Position numbers and translations under genes: made by a program
Part shown: positions 1 through 6,544 of the stretch, one piece after another
How the letters are laid out: each line of letters begins with the position of its first letter
Position numbering within the stretch: position 1 is the stretch's first letter
Assembly: GCF_014287895.1 (NCBI RefSeq)
Contig: NZ_JACOPP010000047.1
Coordinates: forward strand, 1-13,300
Direction of reading: 5' to 3'
Length of the DNA stretch: 13,300 bases
From: Lawsonibacter hominis
GTDB taxonomy: Bacteria; Bacillota; Clostridia; Oscillospirales; Oscillospiraceae
Notes under the pieces: model-generated
Told to the model about the DNA's origin: nothing
The model's input: only the letters and a program-made list of their open reading frames with translations
Databases searched by the model: none

Positions 1-2
1 CG

Positions 3-74
3 GACATGGTTTACAGACTCCTTTCAGAATGGTGTGTCGCAACTTCATTCTACCAGAGTTCTGCAAACCATGTC
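3..74 (+). repeat. Long imperfect inverted repeat followed by a T-rich tract, possible terminator
   Basis: Bases 3-20 and 56-74 form an approximately 18-bp inverted repeat (core GACATGGTTT at 3-12 against AAACCATGTC at 65-74) with one mismatch and one bulged base. The loop is about 35 nt. The right arm runs straight into a T-rich stretch (TCTCTTTTTA, 73-82), so on the plus strand it could terminate a gene that ends left of the window. The loop is longer than in ordinary intrinsic terminators, so it could instead be the end of a small mobile repeat. Nothing else in 1-175 looks like a gene. Confidence 0.35.
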
Positions 75-160
75 TCTTTTTATCCTCTTTTATATTTGCG
101 CAACTTATTTTACCTTATCCGGGATCAAGAAGGGCACCAGAGCCTTCGGGAAAAATACGG

Positions 161-210
161 CAGAAAATAAAAAGAGCCGGAGGGTACTTCAGTTGAAGTG
201 CCCTCCGGCC
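161..210 (-). terminator. Rho-independent terminator of the minus-strand operon
   Basis: Bases 176-209 form a 16-bp stem with only one G-T wobble (GCCGGAGGGTACTTCA against TGAAGTGCCCTCCGGC) and a minimal loop. Read on the minus strand the stem is followed by a T-rich tract, TCTTTTTATTTTCT, at 174-161. It lies about 57 bases beyond the stop codon of the rhodanese lipoprotein gene. No comparable terminator is obvious in the short gaps between the eight upstream minus-strand genes, so this probably ends the whole operon. Confidence 0.88.
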
Positions 211-265
211 GTATTCTTTGTATAGGTGATATAGATTTTGTACTGCTTATGGGCTTCCGTTGCCC

Positions 266-649
266 TCACGGCTCCGTCTCATAGGGCCAGGTGTTGATGC
301 CGCCGAATTCATAAATATTGGTGTACCCCAGGTCCGCCAGCGCGGCGGATGCGGTCTTGCTGCGGTTTCCGCTGCGGCAGTAGACCAGCACCGTGGAGTC
401 CTTCTCCGGAATCACTTTGGCGGCAGTATCCTCGTCAATCATGCCTACCGGCAGCAGGACAGCACTGGGGATGTGACCACTGTCATATTCGTCTTGCTCC
501 CGAACATCCAGGATGATGACCTCTTGGGTATCCATCATTTCTTTGGCCGCTTCCTGGGTGATCTGCTCGTAGGAGCTGTCCGAGGTGTTTCCACCGCATC
601 CGGTCAACAGCAAAAGCAGAGAGGAAAGTAAAATTACAATTCGTTTCAT
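266..649 (-). CDS. Rhodanese-domain lipoprotein
   Basis: This is a 127-residue single-domain rhodanese (sulfurtransferase-like) protein exported as a lipoprotein. A basic and hydrophobic N terminus (MKRIVILL, then a leucine run) ends in the lipobox LTGC, with Cys18 as the predicted lipidated residue. The domain follows: the substrate-loop region LDVREQDEYDSGHIP at about 47-61, then the active-site loop CRSGNRS at 91-97, with Cys91 as the catalytic cysteine. Members of this family transfer sulfane sulfur or act in extracytoplasmic redox and sulfur handling; the substrate here is unknown. The ATG overlaps the SGNH hydrolase stop codon as ATGA, and a strong GGAGG site lies 7 bases upstream, so translation is coupled. 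It is the last gene before the operon terminator. It has no obvious link to the nuclease and helicase genes upstream and may be cargo. Confidence 0.9.
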   Translation of the reverse strand: MKRIVILLSSLLLLLTGCGGNTSDSSYEQITQEAAKEMMDTQEVIILDVREQDEYDSGHIPSAVLLPVGMIDEDTAAKVIPEKDSTVLVYCRSGNRSKTASAALADLGYTNIYEFGGINTWPYETEP

Positions 650-1179
650 TTGAGTTCCTCCAGAAGGCTGGCGGCAAAGGCTTTGTGGCCCTGCTCTGTA
701 AAGTGTACGCCGTCATAGGCCAGGGAGACATCCCATTTTCCGGCGTCGGCAAAGCGGATGCCCAGCCGCTCCGCCAGGGTTTGGCAGAGCTGGGCAAAGG
801 CATGGGAGTCCTCAATGAGCTGCGGACTGGGCACCCACGCTCCCAGAGTCACCGGCAGCGGTGCAATCAGCAGGATTTTGCTTCGATCCAGGGAAACGCC
901 GGAGAGGAACCGCTCCAGCCGCTCGGCGGCCTGCTCCGGGCTCTGGCCCTGGAGCAGGTCGTTGGTCCCCAGCATAACGATCAGCAGATCCGTGTCGGCA
1001 GGCAGGGCGGGAACGACAGATGGGATTTCCCGGCCATTCTGCCCCATATTGCAGACAGTCCATCCAGTCTCCGTGGCCAGGATGTCCACCCATCGACTGT
1101 CCGCATCATAGCGCCCGCCGAAATAGCCCCGAGGGTCGTAGCCGTAGGTGTTGGAGTCGCCGAAGCAGATGACTTTCAT
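646..1179 (-). CDS. GDSL/SGNH-family hydrolase
   Basis: This is a 177-residue SGNH hydrolase (esterase, lipase or deacylase superfamily). Block I is FGDSNTYG, with nucleophile Ser9. Block II supplies a Gly in NMGQNG at about 44-49. Block III is GTND at 71-74, with Asn73 in the oxyanion hole. Block V is DGVH at 156-159, giving the Asp156/His159 dyad. All four catalytic elements are present, so it should be an active hydrolase. No signal peptide is visible, which points to the cytosol; the substrate cannot be told from sequence. It starts 27 bases after the helicase stop, with an AAAGGAAAAG-type ribosome binding site, and overlaps the rhodanese gene by 4 bases. These two 3' genes are separated from the nuclease and helicase block by the largest gap in the operon, so they may be an accessory pair rather than core components. 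Confidence 0.9.
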   Translation of the reverse strand: MKVICFGDSNTYGYDPRGYFGGRYDADSRWVDILATETGWTVCNMGQNGREIPSVVPALPADTDLLIVMLGTNDLLQGQSPEQAAERLERFLSGVSLDRSKILLIAPLPVTLGAWVPSPQLIEDSHAFAQLCQTLAERLGIRFADAGKWDVSLAYDGVHFTEQGHKAFAASLLEELK

Positions 1180-1206
1180 CCCGCACTTTTCCTTTCTCTG
1201 TGGATA

Positions 1207-3471
1207 TTACTTGAACCGCTGATAATAGTCTGCCAATTTCTCGTCGCAGATCCGCTCGATCTCCTGCTTCTCCTCCCGGGTCAGCTTCTTCCACACGGAC
1301 TCGTCCACCTGGATCACACCCAAAGTCTTGGTGTGGTGGAGCATCTGCATGTCCTCGAACCGCTTGAAAGGGTTGGACAGGATATTCCGCTGGGCCTGAG
1401 CATCGGTATAGCCGCCCTTGGCGTAGATGCTGTTGGCCTTTTCCACCACCAGCCCAGCAGCCCGGCGGGCCTCGTAGAATTCCCGGAAGTAGGTGACGAT
1501 GTCGCTGAGCCTCACCCGTCCCTTGTCATCGGCAAACAGAAGTACCGCCTTGAGTAGTACCGGCTTGTAGGAGTAGCTCATATCCATCTGATGTACCATA
1601 TCCAGAAACAGATCCTTGCGGTTGGAGTCGTCGATGAGCGTCCAGCCGTACTGCTCCGCATATTTCTGGAGGGTCTCTTCTTTGAAATACTTGAAGGTCC
1701 GGTGCTCGCTCATGGGCACCACCAGGTCGGGCACCAGCAGGCCATCCCGGACATACCGCTCGATGGTCTCGGCCTGCACGTCCACCCGACGGACAAACTC
1801 CATCTGGGAGATCGTGCCGGCGGCCTCCTCCTGCCAGTTGAAGATGTCCACCAGTTCGTAGTCCAGGGCATCCACTGGCCAGTCGATGAGGGCATCCGGG
1901 CGTTCGCCCTTGTCATAAAGCCCCTGTTCGGCGGTTTTCTGCTGTTTTGTGCCCAGTACCAGGGCGCCGGGCTTGTACTCCTTTAGCCGGAACAGACGGT
2001 GCATGGAGTAGGGCATGTTGTACTGGCTGGCGTTGTCCACGAAATCAAACACCATCAGACTCTCCTTGCCGGGGGACAGCCGCATCCCCCGGCCCAGCTG
2101 CTGGGTATAGAGCACCTTGGACATGGTGGGCCGGGCCATGAACAGCACTTCCGTGGCCGGGCAATCCCAACCCTCATTGAGCAGATCGCAGGCGCACAGT
2201 ACCTTGGTCTCGCCCTTTTCAAACCGGGCCAGCACCTCCCGGCGGTCGCTGGCCTTTACCTCACCGGACACGGCCTCGGCAGCCACACCGGCGTCGTGGA
2301 GCCGTCCGGCGATCTCCTGGGCGTGCTTGACGGAGGCGCAGAAGATGACCGTCCGCTTGTCCTTCACATATTGGAGCCAGGTGTCCACGATGAGCTGGTT
2401 GCGCTCCGGCACATAGATCTTGCTCTCCAGGTCCCGGATGTTGTACTGGACGCTGTTGAACCGCACCTTGGTCAGATCGATGTTGGTATGGATGCGGATG
2501 CACCGCACCGGCACCAGCTCGCCAATCTCCGCGGCGGTCTGGATGTCCAGCTTGTGGGCGGTATTTTTGAAGATGTCCAGGATGTTCTTGTCGTCGGCCC
2601 GCTCCGGCGTGGCGGTCAGGCCCAGGGTGAATTCCGGCGTAAAGTAGGATAGGACCTTCTGGTATGTATCCGCGGAGGCGTGGTGTGCCTCGTCCACGAT
2701 GATATAGCCGAAGTCATCCGGCTTGAACCGCTCCAGATTCAATGCCACGCTCTGGATGCTGCCGCAGACCACGAAGGCGTTGCCCTGCTTCATGCTCTCC
2801 ACATAGCGGCCCACCGTGGCCCGGGGCCACAGCTCCCGGAAGGTCTTGGTGGCCTGATCTACCAGTTCCACCGTGTGGGCCAGGAACAGGGTTCGCTTGC
2901 CGAAGCGCTTGGCGTCCATGACGGCGGTCACCGTCTTGCCGGTACCAGTGGCGTGGTAGAGCAGGGCGATGGTCTCAAAATTGCAGCGCATCTCCTCCAG
3001 CGCTGCCAGGGCCTGCTTTTGGTGCTCCTTCAGCTCCAGCTGGGAGCCGTCCAGGGACTTGCCCCGCTGGGTGGGGAGGTAGTCCTCGATCTCCTTGAAA
3101 CTGGGGTGCTGGCCCAGGAATACCCGCAATTCGTCCTTGACAGTCTCCGGCTGCTGCTGCATCTGCCGCACCGCCCAGCGGTACACATCCCAGCCCAGGT
3201 AGATCATGCTGTTCTGCTTGAGCAGGTCGTCGTAAAACTTATTCTGGGAGATCAGCTTGGGGTTGTGGGAGGCCTCGTCGTCGACCTCTATGGCCACCTT
3301 CCGCCCACCGTTTTCAATCAGAAAGTCGGCAAACCGGCTGTTCTGGTAGATGTCGGAGAATGGGTACTGGGAGTAGAGATAGCCGGCCTTTTCGGCGCCG
3401 AAGGTGTCGGAGAACAGTTCGATGAACAGGTCCTCGGCGCTGCTGCCGGAGGCGGAGCGGTAGGTTGGCAT
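1207..3471 (-). CDS. SF2 DEAD/DEAH-box helicase with N-terminal Vsr/DUF559-like nuclease domain
   Basis: This protein has about 754 residues counted from the ATG at 3471. An N-terminal domain (about 1-105) has the pattern of Vsr/DUF559-type PD-(D/E)XK nucleases: RFADFLIE with Asp49, then AIEVDDEASHN with Glu62, Asp64 and His69, then a basic helix and a short beta strand. The SF2 helicase core follows: Walker A ATGTGKT at 174-180, DEAH at 260-263, TATPER at about 286-291 and motif VI QQLGRGMR at 457-464. The C-terminal 250 or so residues match no domain I recognise. It should be an ATP-driven DNA translocase carrying its own endonuclease, an architecture common in restriction and defence loci. 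An in-frame GTG at 3480 would overlap the HTH gene stop as GTGA. I prefer the ATG because GAGGTGA (3483-3477) sits at ideal distance from it. Both nuclease and ATPase motifs look intact. Confidence 0.9.
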   Translation of the reverse strand: MPTYRSASGSSAEDLFIELFSDTFGAEKAGYLYSQYPFSDIYQNSRFADFLIENGGRKVAIEVDDEASHNPKLISQNKFYDDLLKQNSMIYLGWDVYRWAVRQMQQQPETVKDELRVFLGQHPSFKEIEDYLPTQRGKSLDGSQLELKEHQKQALAALEEMRCNFETIALLYHATGTGKTVTAVMDAKRFGKRTLFLAHTVELVDQATKTFRELWPRATVGRYVESMKQGNAFVVCGSIQSVALNLERFKPDDFGYIIVDEAHHASADTYQKVLSYFTPEFTLGLTATPERADDKNILDIFKNTAHKLDIQTAAEIGELVPVRCIRIHTNIDLTKVRFNSVQYNIRDLESKIYVPERNQLIVDTWLQYVKDKRTVIFCASVKHAQEIAGRLHDAGVAAEAVSGEVKASDRREVLARFEKGETKVLCACDLLNEGWDCPATEVLFMARPTMSKVLYTQQLGRGMRLSPGKESLMVFDFVDNASQYNMPYSMHRLFRLKEYKPGALVLGTKQQKTAEQGLYDKGERPDALIDWPVDALDYELVDIFNWQEEAAGTISQMEFVRRVDVQAETIERYVRDGLLVPDLVVPMSEHRTFKYFKEETLQKYAEQYGWTLIDDSNRKDLFLDMVHQMDMSYSYKPVLLKAVLLFADDKGRVRLSDIVTYFREFYEARRAAGLVVEKANSIYAKGGYTDAQAQRNILSNPFKRFEDMQMLHHTKTLGVIQVDESVWKKLTREEKQEIERICDEKLADYYQRFK

Positions 3472-3476
3472 GGAGG

Positions 3477-3483
3477 TCACCTC
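3477..3483 (-). promoter_or_regulatory. Ribosome binding site that favours the ATG start of the nuclease-helicase
   Basis: On the minus strand GAGGTGA is followed by CCTCC and then ATG at 3471-3469, so the GAGG core lies 8 bases from this ATG. The alternative GTG at 3480 lies inside this site and has only a weaker AGGA upstream. Either start leaves the domains unchanged. Confidence 0.5.
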
Positions 3484-3827
3484 GGTTTCCTGTTAAAGTA
3501 TGTATCTGCGATCTTCCCGAGATCCGCTAATCTGGACTCAATAGCTCCTCTGCTTCTTCCGTGTTCCTTGGCAATAGCAGAAGTTGTCATCCCTGAGTCA
3601 AACTCGTCCAGCAGCTTTTCTTCCTCAATATCTGTCCAAGGTTTTCCTGCATTTCGGGGCAGGCTTTTCTTTTTGGATATAGAAGGGACTGCATTCAAAA
3701 CTTCATGAAAGGCCCGTATCATTTCAGGTTGATTGCACACATGGTTTTGCGGTAACAGCTCGCCGGTGAAAGGATCAATGCCATCAGCTAAAGCAGATAA
3801 TAGCTCTTTTGCTCGTACAATATCCAT
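3477..3827 (-). CDS. Small helix-turn-helix (Myb/SANT-like) protein with DPxTGE motif
   Basis: This is a 116-residue protein with two parts. The N-terminal half holds a short conserved-looking signature, ADGIDPFTGELLP at 14-26, followed by the N-x-P-E-x-I-R-A-F helix at about 32-40. I recall this signature from other small bacterial proteins but cannot name a family. A basic linker (about 51-62) leads to a C-terminal Myb/SANT or sigma-region-4-like helix-turn-helix: PWTDIEEEKLLDEFDSG, then TSAIAKEHGRSRGAIESRL, at about 63-100. It is likely to bind DNA, either as a regulator or as a specificity factor for the nuclease-helicase. Its ATG follows the MazG-like gene stop directly (TGAATG), with a GAGGAG site, and its 3' end overlaps or abuts the helicase start, so these two genes are translationally coupled. 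It is more AT-rich than both flanking genes. Confidence 0.8.
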   Translation of the reverse strand: MDIVRAKELLSALADGIDPFTGELLPQNHVCNQPEMIRAFHEVLNAVPSISKKKSLPRNAGKPWTDIEEEKLLDEFDSGMTTSAIAKEHGRSRGAIESRLADLGKIADTYFNRKPR

Positions 3828-4145
3828 TCAGCACTCCTCATTCACTTCCTTCAGCAGGATTTTCTTCTCAAATCCGCCCCGTTTGGCAGCCTTGTCCGCC
3901 CGCACCCGCTCCAATTCCTCCAAGGTCCAGCCCCGGGCCTTCACGACGGCCTGCATAACCTCCAGAAGGTCGGCCAGTTCCTCCAGGGATTTGCTCTCCT
4001 GATACTCCGCCAGCTCCTCGTTCAGCTTCTGGTCCAGGAGTGATATGTAGTCCTCGTCAGAAATCGTTTCGCAGATGCAGGTTTTCCCATGGGCTTCGAT
4101 AATTTCTGGAATACGGTCACGCACTAACTTGTAATATTTTTCCAT
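3828..4145 (-). CDS. MazG-like / PRA-PH-type nucleotide pyrophosphohydrolase
   Basis: This is a 105-residue all-alpha NTP pyrophosphatase of the MazG/HisE-like superfamily. It opens with the characteristic YKLVRDRIPEII (5-16). The metal-binding acidic motifs follow: the helix around NEELAEYQE (42-50) and the paired helix around EELADLLEVMQA (55-66), which form the ExxE...ExxD pattern of these enzymes. The length and the LVRDRIP signature match the short house-cleaning type that hydrolyses non-canonical or regulatory nucleoside triphosphates to monophosphate plus pyrophosphate; the real substrate is unknown. It begins 4 bases after the PLD-ATPase stop with a GAGGTGA site and ends directly against the HTH start. 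Its location between nuclease genes, and the second NTP hydrolase (Nudix) in the same operon, suggest nucleotide-pool control or clearance of a nucleotide signal. Confidence 0.87.
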   Translation of the reverse strand: MEKYYKLVRDRIPEIIEAHGKTCICETISDEDYISLLDQKLNEELAEYQESKSLEELADLLEVMQAVVKARGWTLEELERVRADKAAKRGGFEKKILLKEVNEEC

Positions 4146-4149
4146 CCTC

Positions 4150-6147
4150 TCACCTCTTCCGGAAACGATTCAGCCAGGACTTTTTGAAAGGGATATCAAA
4201 GAAAGTCTTTGCTTCCCCCAAATTCATCACAACCCACTCTCTGGATTTATGGGCTTCCAGTGTTTCGGGAAGTTCTTTGAGAATGCGGTCTGCTTCCCAT
4301 GTGGCTCCGGCATTATACCGGATCTCGTTATTTCGTTCAGAAATTTCGAAGGACGACCGGCTGGTATTCCAGGCATTGCGAATGGTTTTGATGGCATAAC
4401 TGCCAGTCACTTTCTCGCTGAAATAGTCCTCCAATGTAAGGTGGCGTATATACTCTGGGCAGGCCATTTCCGAATATTCCTTAAAAATCTCCATTAATAC
4501 ACGAGAGGATTCTGCCAAAATGTCTGGTGCGCTCCCAGATTCGTCGCTTTTTATTTCTTCCAACAGATCTGACGTAATCGCCAGCATTCGGCGCAGATAT
4601 TCTCGGTACAAGGCGGTTCCTACTTCACGTTGTACTGTACGCACAATGCTGCTGCGCATGACTTCCGTGTTGGTAAGACCTGCCTGCACCCGACAGATTA
4701 CGGTACGGCGGATCACTTCCGGCGCAACGGCTTTTACATCCTCGTTTGCACTGATGACGACTGCCGGATAGTGCAGAAGATTATCCGCTACACCGAAGTC
4801 ATCATTTTTTATGGTTTCAATGGCATGCTGGTTAAAACGGGTGTTGGTCAAATCATCTACAATAATTGGCGCGCCCTTTACAGTCCGTTTGAGCCCTTCG
4901 ATGCTGGAGCGCGTAAACTCAGGAGCAGAGATTTTCGTCTTCTGACCAATCATCATTTTCAGTAGCGTTTCCAAAAAGCTGGTCTTACCTGCTTTGCTTT
5001 GCCCATATACCAGTCCAAACACAGGGTAAGGGAGTAGATTCTGGTTGTACCGCACAGCCATATCACGCATACAGGCCATGAAAGGCGAGCAGAAATACCA
5101 GTTGGCAAATTCGTAATATCGCCGTTGCAACCCCTTCACATCGCCGTGAAACTTCTCATATCCATCCATGTATTTGAAGAACAGCCCCACATCTTTTTCG
5201 ATTTCTTCCTTCGGCGGAGACAAATCCAGGATAACATCATTGAGCTTTGCAATGCCTTCATCAGGAAACACCTCCAACTGAGGATATTCGCTCCGGAGTT
5301 CTCTCTCCTTTTCTTTGTTTGTCACCACTTGGCGGCGGACTGTCCTAATTTTTTTGGGCGAGAGCAACAGCTTTCCCTTTTTATCAGGTTTGGGCACAGA
5401 AGGCGCAAATTTGGAAGCAAGATTTTTAATATCCAGAACAAATCTCACTTCTTCACATGCATCTTCTGCCGGCTGCAAAACCAGTGCTTTTTTCACAAAA
5501 ACTGTTCTGGCAATCGGTAGTTCTTCCAGATTTTCTCCATCGTCTGCACATAGCATGGATTCCTTTGCAATCTGATCGGTACTGTCCTCCCGTAGCTGAC
5601 AGTAGCAGCTCCAATACCAATCGTAAGCCGGGTCTCCGTCAATATAGCAGATATTCTCTCGCTGCCTACCTCCAAATGCCGAAAAAGACATGTTGGCCGA
5701 TCCCATAATGACCCGCTTTCGACCGTCTCTCGCCGAAAGCAGATAAATCTTTTCATGGGACAGGACATTACGGGCTACATAAAAGCGCAACGTTTTCTGC
5801 TCAATGCGAGAGGCCAGATTCAACTTCATTTTCCCGGCAGTCTCCCGCATTCGCTCAATGGTTTTATATTGATAGGCCATAACCTCTTGCAGGGAGTAAG
5901 AAAGCACTTCATCACAGCCAAAGATGACCTCTGCTTCCTCAAAAAAATCTAACAGGCGGTAAATAAAGCTGATTCCAGAAGAATATGTAATGGCGTGGAG
6001 CGTATCAAACCCGGAGAATAGCTCCTGCCAGGATAGGCTCTCCGTGCTGGAAAACTCCATTTTTACAACATCCAATGTGTTGGAGTGATGAAATCTCATC
6101 TGATCCTGTACCGGTTCAGATACATGGAATAAAGACAAATTTTCCAT
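4150..6147 (-). CDS. PLD-family nuclease fused to a P-loop (SF3/AAA-like) ATPase
   Basis: This is a 665-residue two-domain protein. The N-terminal domain (about 1-200) resembles phospholipase D-type nucleases: one HKD-like half-site with His131 and Lys133 in SHEKIYLL, followed by GSANMS at 149-154. There is a single half-site, so the active form is probably a dimer. A charged linker at about 250-320 precedes the ATPase: Walker A GQSKAGKTS at 382-390, Walker B PIIVDD at 427-432, sensor Asn468 in VVISANED, and Arg480/Arg481 as possible arginine fingers. This order (GKT/S, DD, Asn, Arg) is reminiscent of SF3 helicase or AAA proteins, but I cannot assign a named family. The C-terminal 170 residues are not recognised. 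It lies 16 bases after the Nudix gene with an AGAGGTG ribosome binding site. It is clearly more AT-rich than the Nudix, MazG-like and DUF3427 genes, suggesting separate acquisition. Confidence 0.85.
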   Translation of the reverse strand: MENLSLFHVSEPVQDQMRFHHSNTLDVVKMEFSSTESLSWQELFSGFDTLHAITYSSGISFIYRLLDFFEEAEVIFGCDEVLSYSLQEVMAYQYKTIERMRETAGKMKLNLASRIEQKTLRFYVARNVLSHEKIYLLSARDGRKRVIMGSANMSFSAFGGRQRENICYIDGDPAYDWYWSCYCQLREDSTDQIAKESMLCADDGENLEELPIARTVFVKKALVLQPAEDACEEVRFVLDIKNLASKFAPSVPKPDKKGKLLLSPKKIRTVRRQVVTNKEKERELRSEYPQLEVFPDEGIAKLNDVILDLSPPKEEIEKDVGLFFKYMDGYEKFHGDVKGLQRRYYEFANWYFCSPFMACMRDMAVRYNQNLLPYPVFGLVYGQSKAGKTSFLETLLKMMIGQKTKISAPEFTRSSIEGLKRTVKGAPIIVDDLTNTRFNQHAIETIKNDDFGVADNLLHYPAVVISANEDVKAVAPEVIRRTVICRVQAGLTNTEVMRSSIVRTVQREVGTALYREYLRRMLAITSDLLEEIKSDESGSAPDILAESSRVLMEIFKEYSEMACPEYIRHLTLEDYFSEKVTGSYAIKTIRNAWNTSRSSFEISERNNEIRYNAGATWEADRILKELPETLEAHKSREWVVMNLGEAKTFFDIPFKKSWLNRFRKR

Positions 6148-6163
6148 GCTGCACCTCTCTGCT

Positions 6164-6544
6164 TTATCTCTTCTTCAGCTGATTCAAAATCTCCTCATCC
6201 GCCGGGCAAAACGCATACTGATCGATCTCATCCACCGTAATCCAACGAATATCGTTGTGTTCCAGTTTCTGTGGGGTGCCTTCCCGGATGGTAGCATGGA
6301 ACAGGGTCAGATGGACCGTCAGATCGGGGTATTCGTGGATTACATCCATGAACACTTTGCCTACATTCAGCGTGACAGCCACTTCCTCCTGGCACTCCCG
6401 GATCAGCGCCTGCTCCTTGGTTTCGCCTGGTTCCACCTTGCCGCCCACAAACTCCCACAGCAGCCCTCTGGCCTTGTGGGCCGGGCGCTGGCAGATCATA
6501 AACTTATCCTGATCCCAGATCAGGGCTGCAACCACTTCAGTCAT
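6164..6544 (-). CDS. Nudix hydrolase, MutT-like (deoxy)nucleoside triphosphate pyrophosphohydrolase
   Basis: This is a 126-residue, compact single-domain Nudix protein. The Nudix box starts at Gly35 (GGKVEPGETKEQALIREC, then QEEVAV) and contains the catalytic REx2EE core: Glu41, Arg49-Glu50 and Glu53-Glu54. Only the last consensus Gly is changed, to Ala56. WEFVGGKVEPGE and the short length place it with MutT/NudG-like enzymes that convert nucleoside triphosphates, often oxidised or modified ones, to monophosphates. The exact substrate is not decidable from sequence. Its ATG follows the stop codon of the upstream DUF3427 helicase with no gap (TAAATG), a strong sign of coupled expression. From general knowledge, DUF3427-type helicases are often found next to Nudix genes, so this pair may be a functional unit. 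Confidence 0.93.
   Translation of the reverse strand: MTEVVAALIWDQDKFMICQRPAHKARGLLWEFVGGKVEPGETKEQALIRECQEEVAVTLNVGKVFMDVIHEYPDLTVHLTLFHATIREGTPQKLEHNDIRWITVDEIDQYAFCPADEEILNQLKKR

Noticed and set aside
110..121. TTACCTTATCCG here and its reverse complement at 13114-13125, considered as paired element ends
   Set aside because: A 12-base match is expected several times by chance in 13 kb, and the surrounding sequence shows no further similarity.
34..225. Plus-strand 63-codon reading frame in the left intergenic region
   Set aside because: It has no ribosome binding site, no recognisable protein features, and runs through the terminator stem at 176-209.
685..1557. Long plus-strand open frames opposite the minus-strand genes (also 1999-2652, 2680-3708, 6146-7384, 7421-8971)
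   Set aside because: They lie antisense to genes with complete catalytic motifs. Their products are rich in V, L, G and H without domains, as expected from mirror frames of GC-rich coding sequence.
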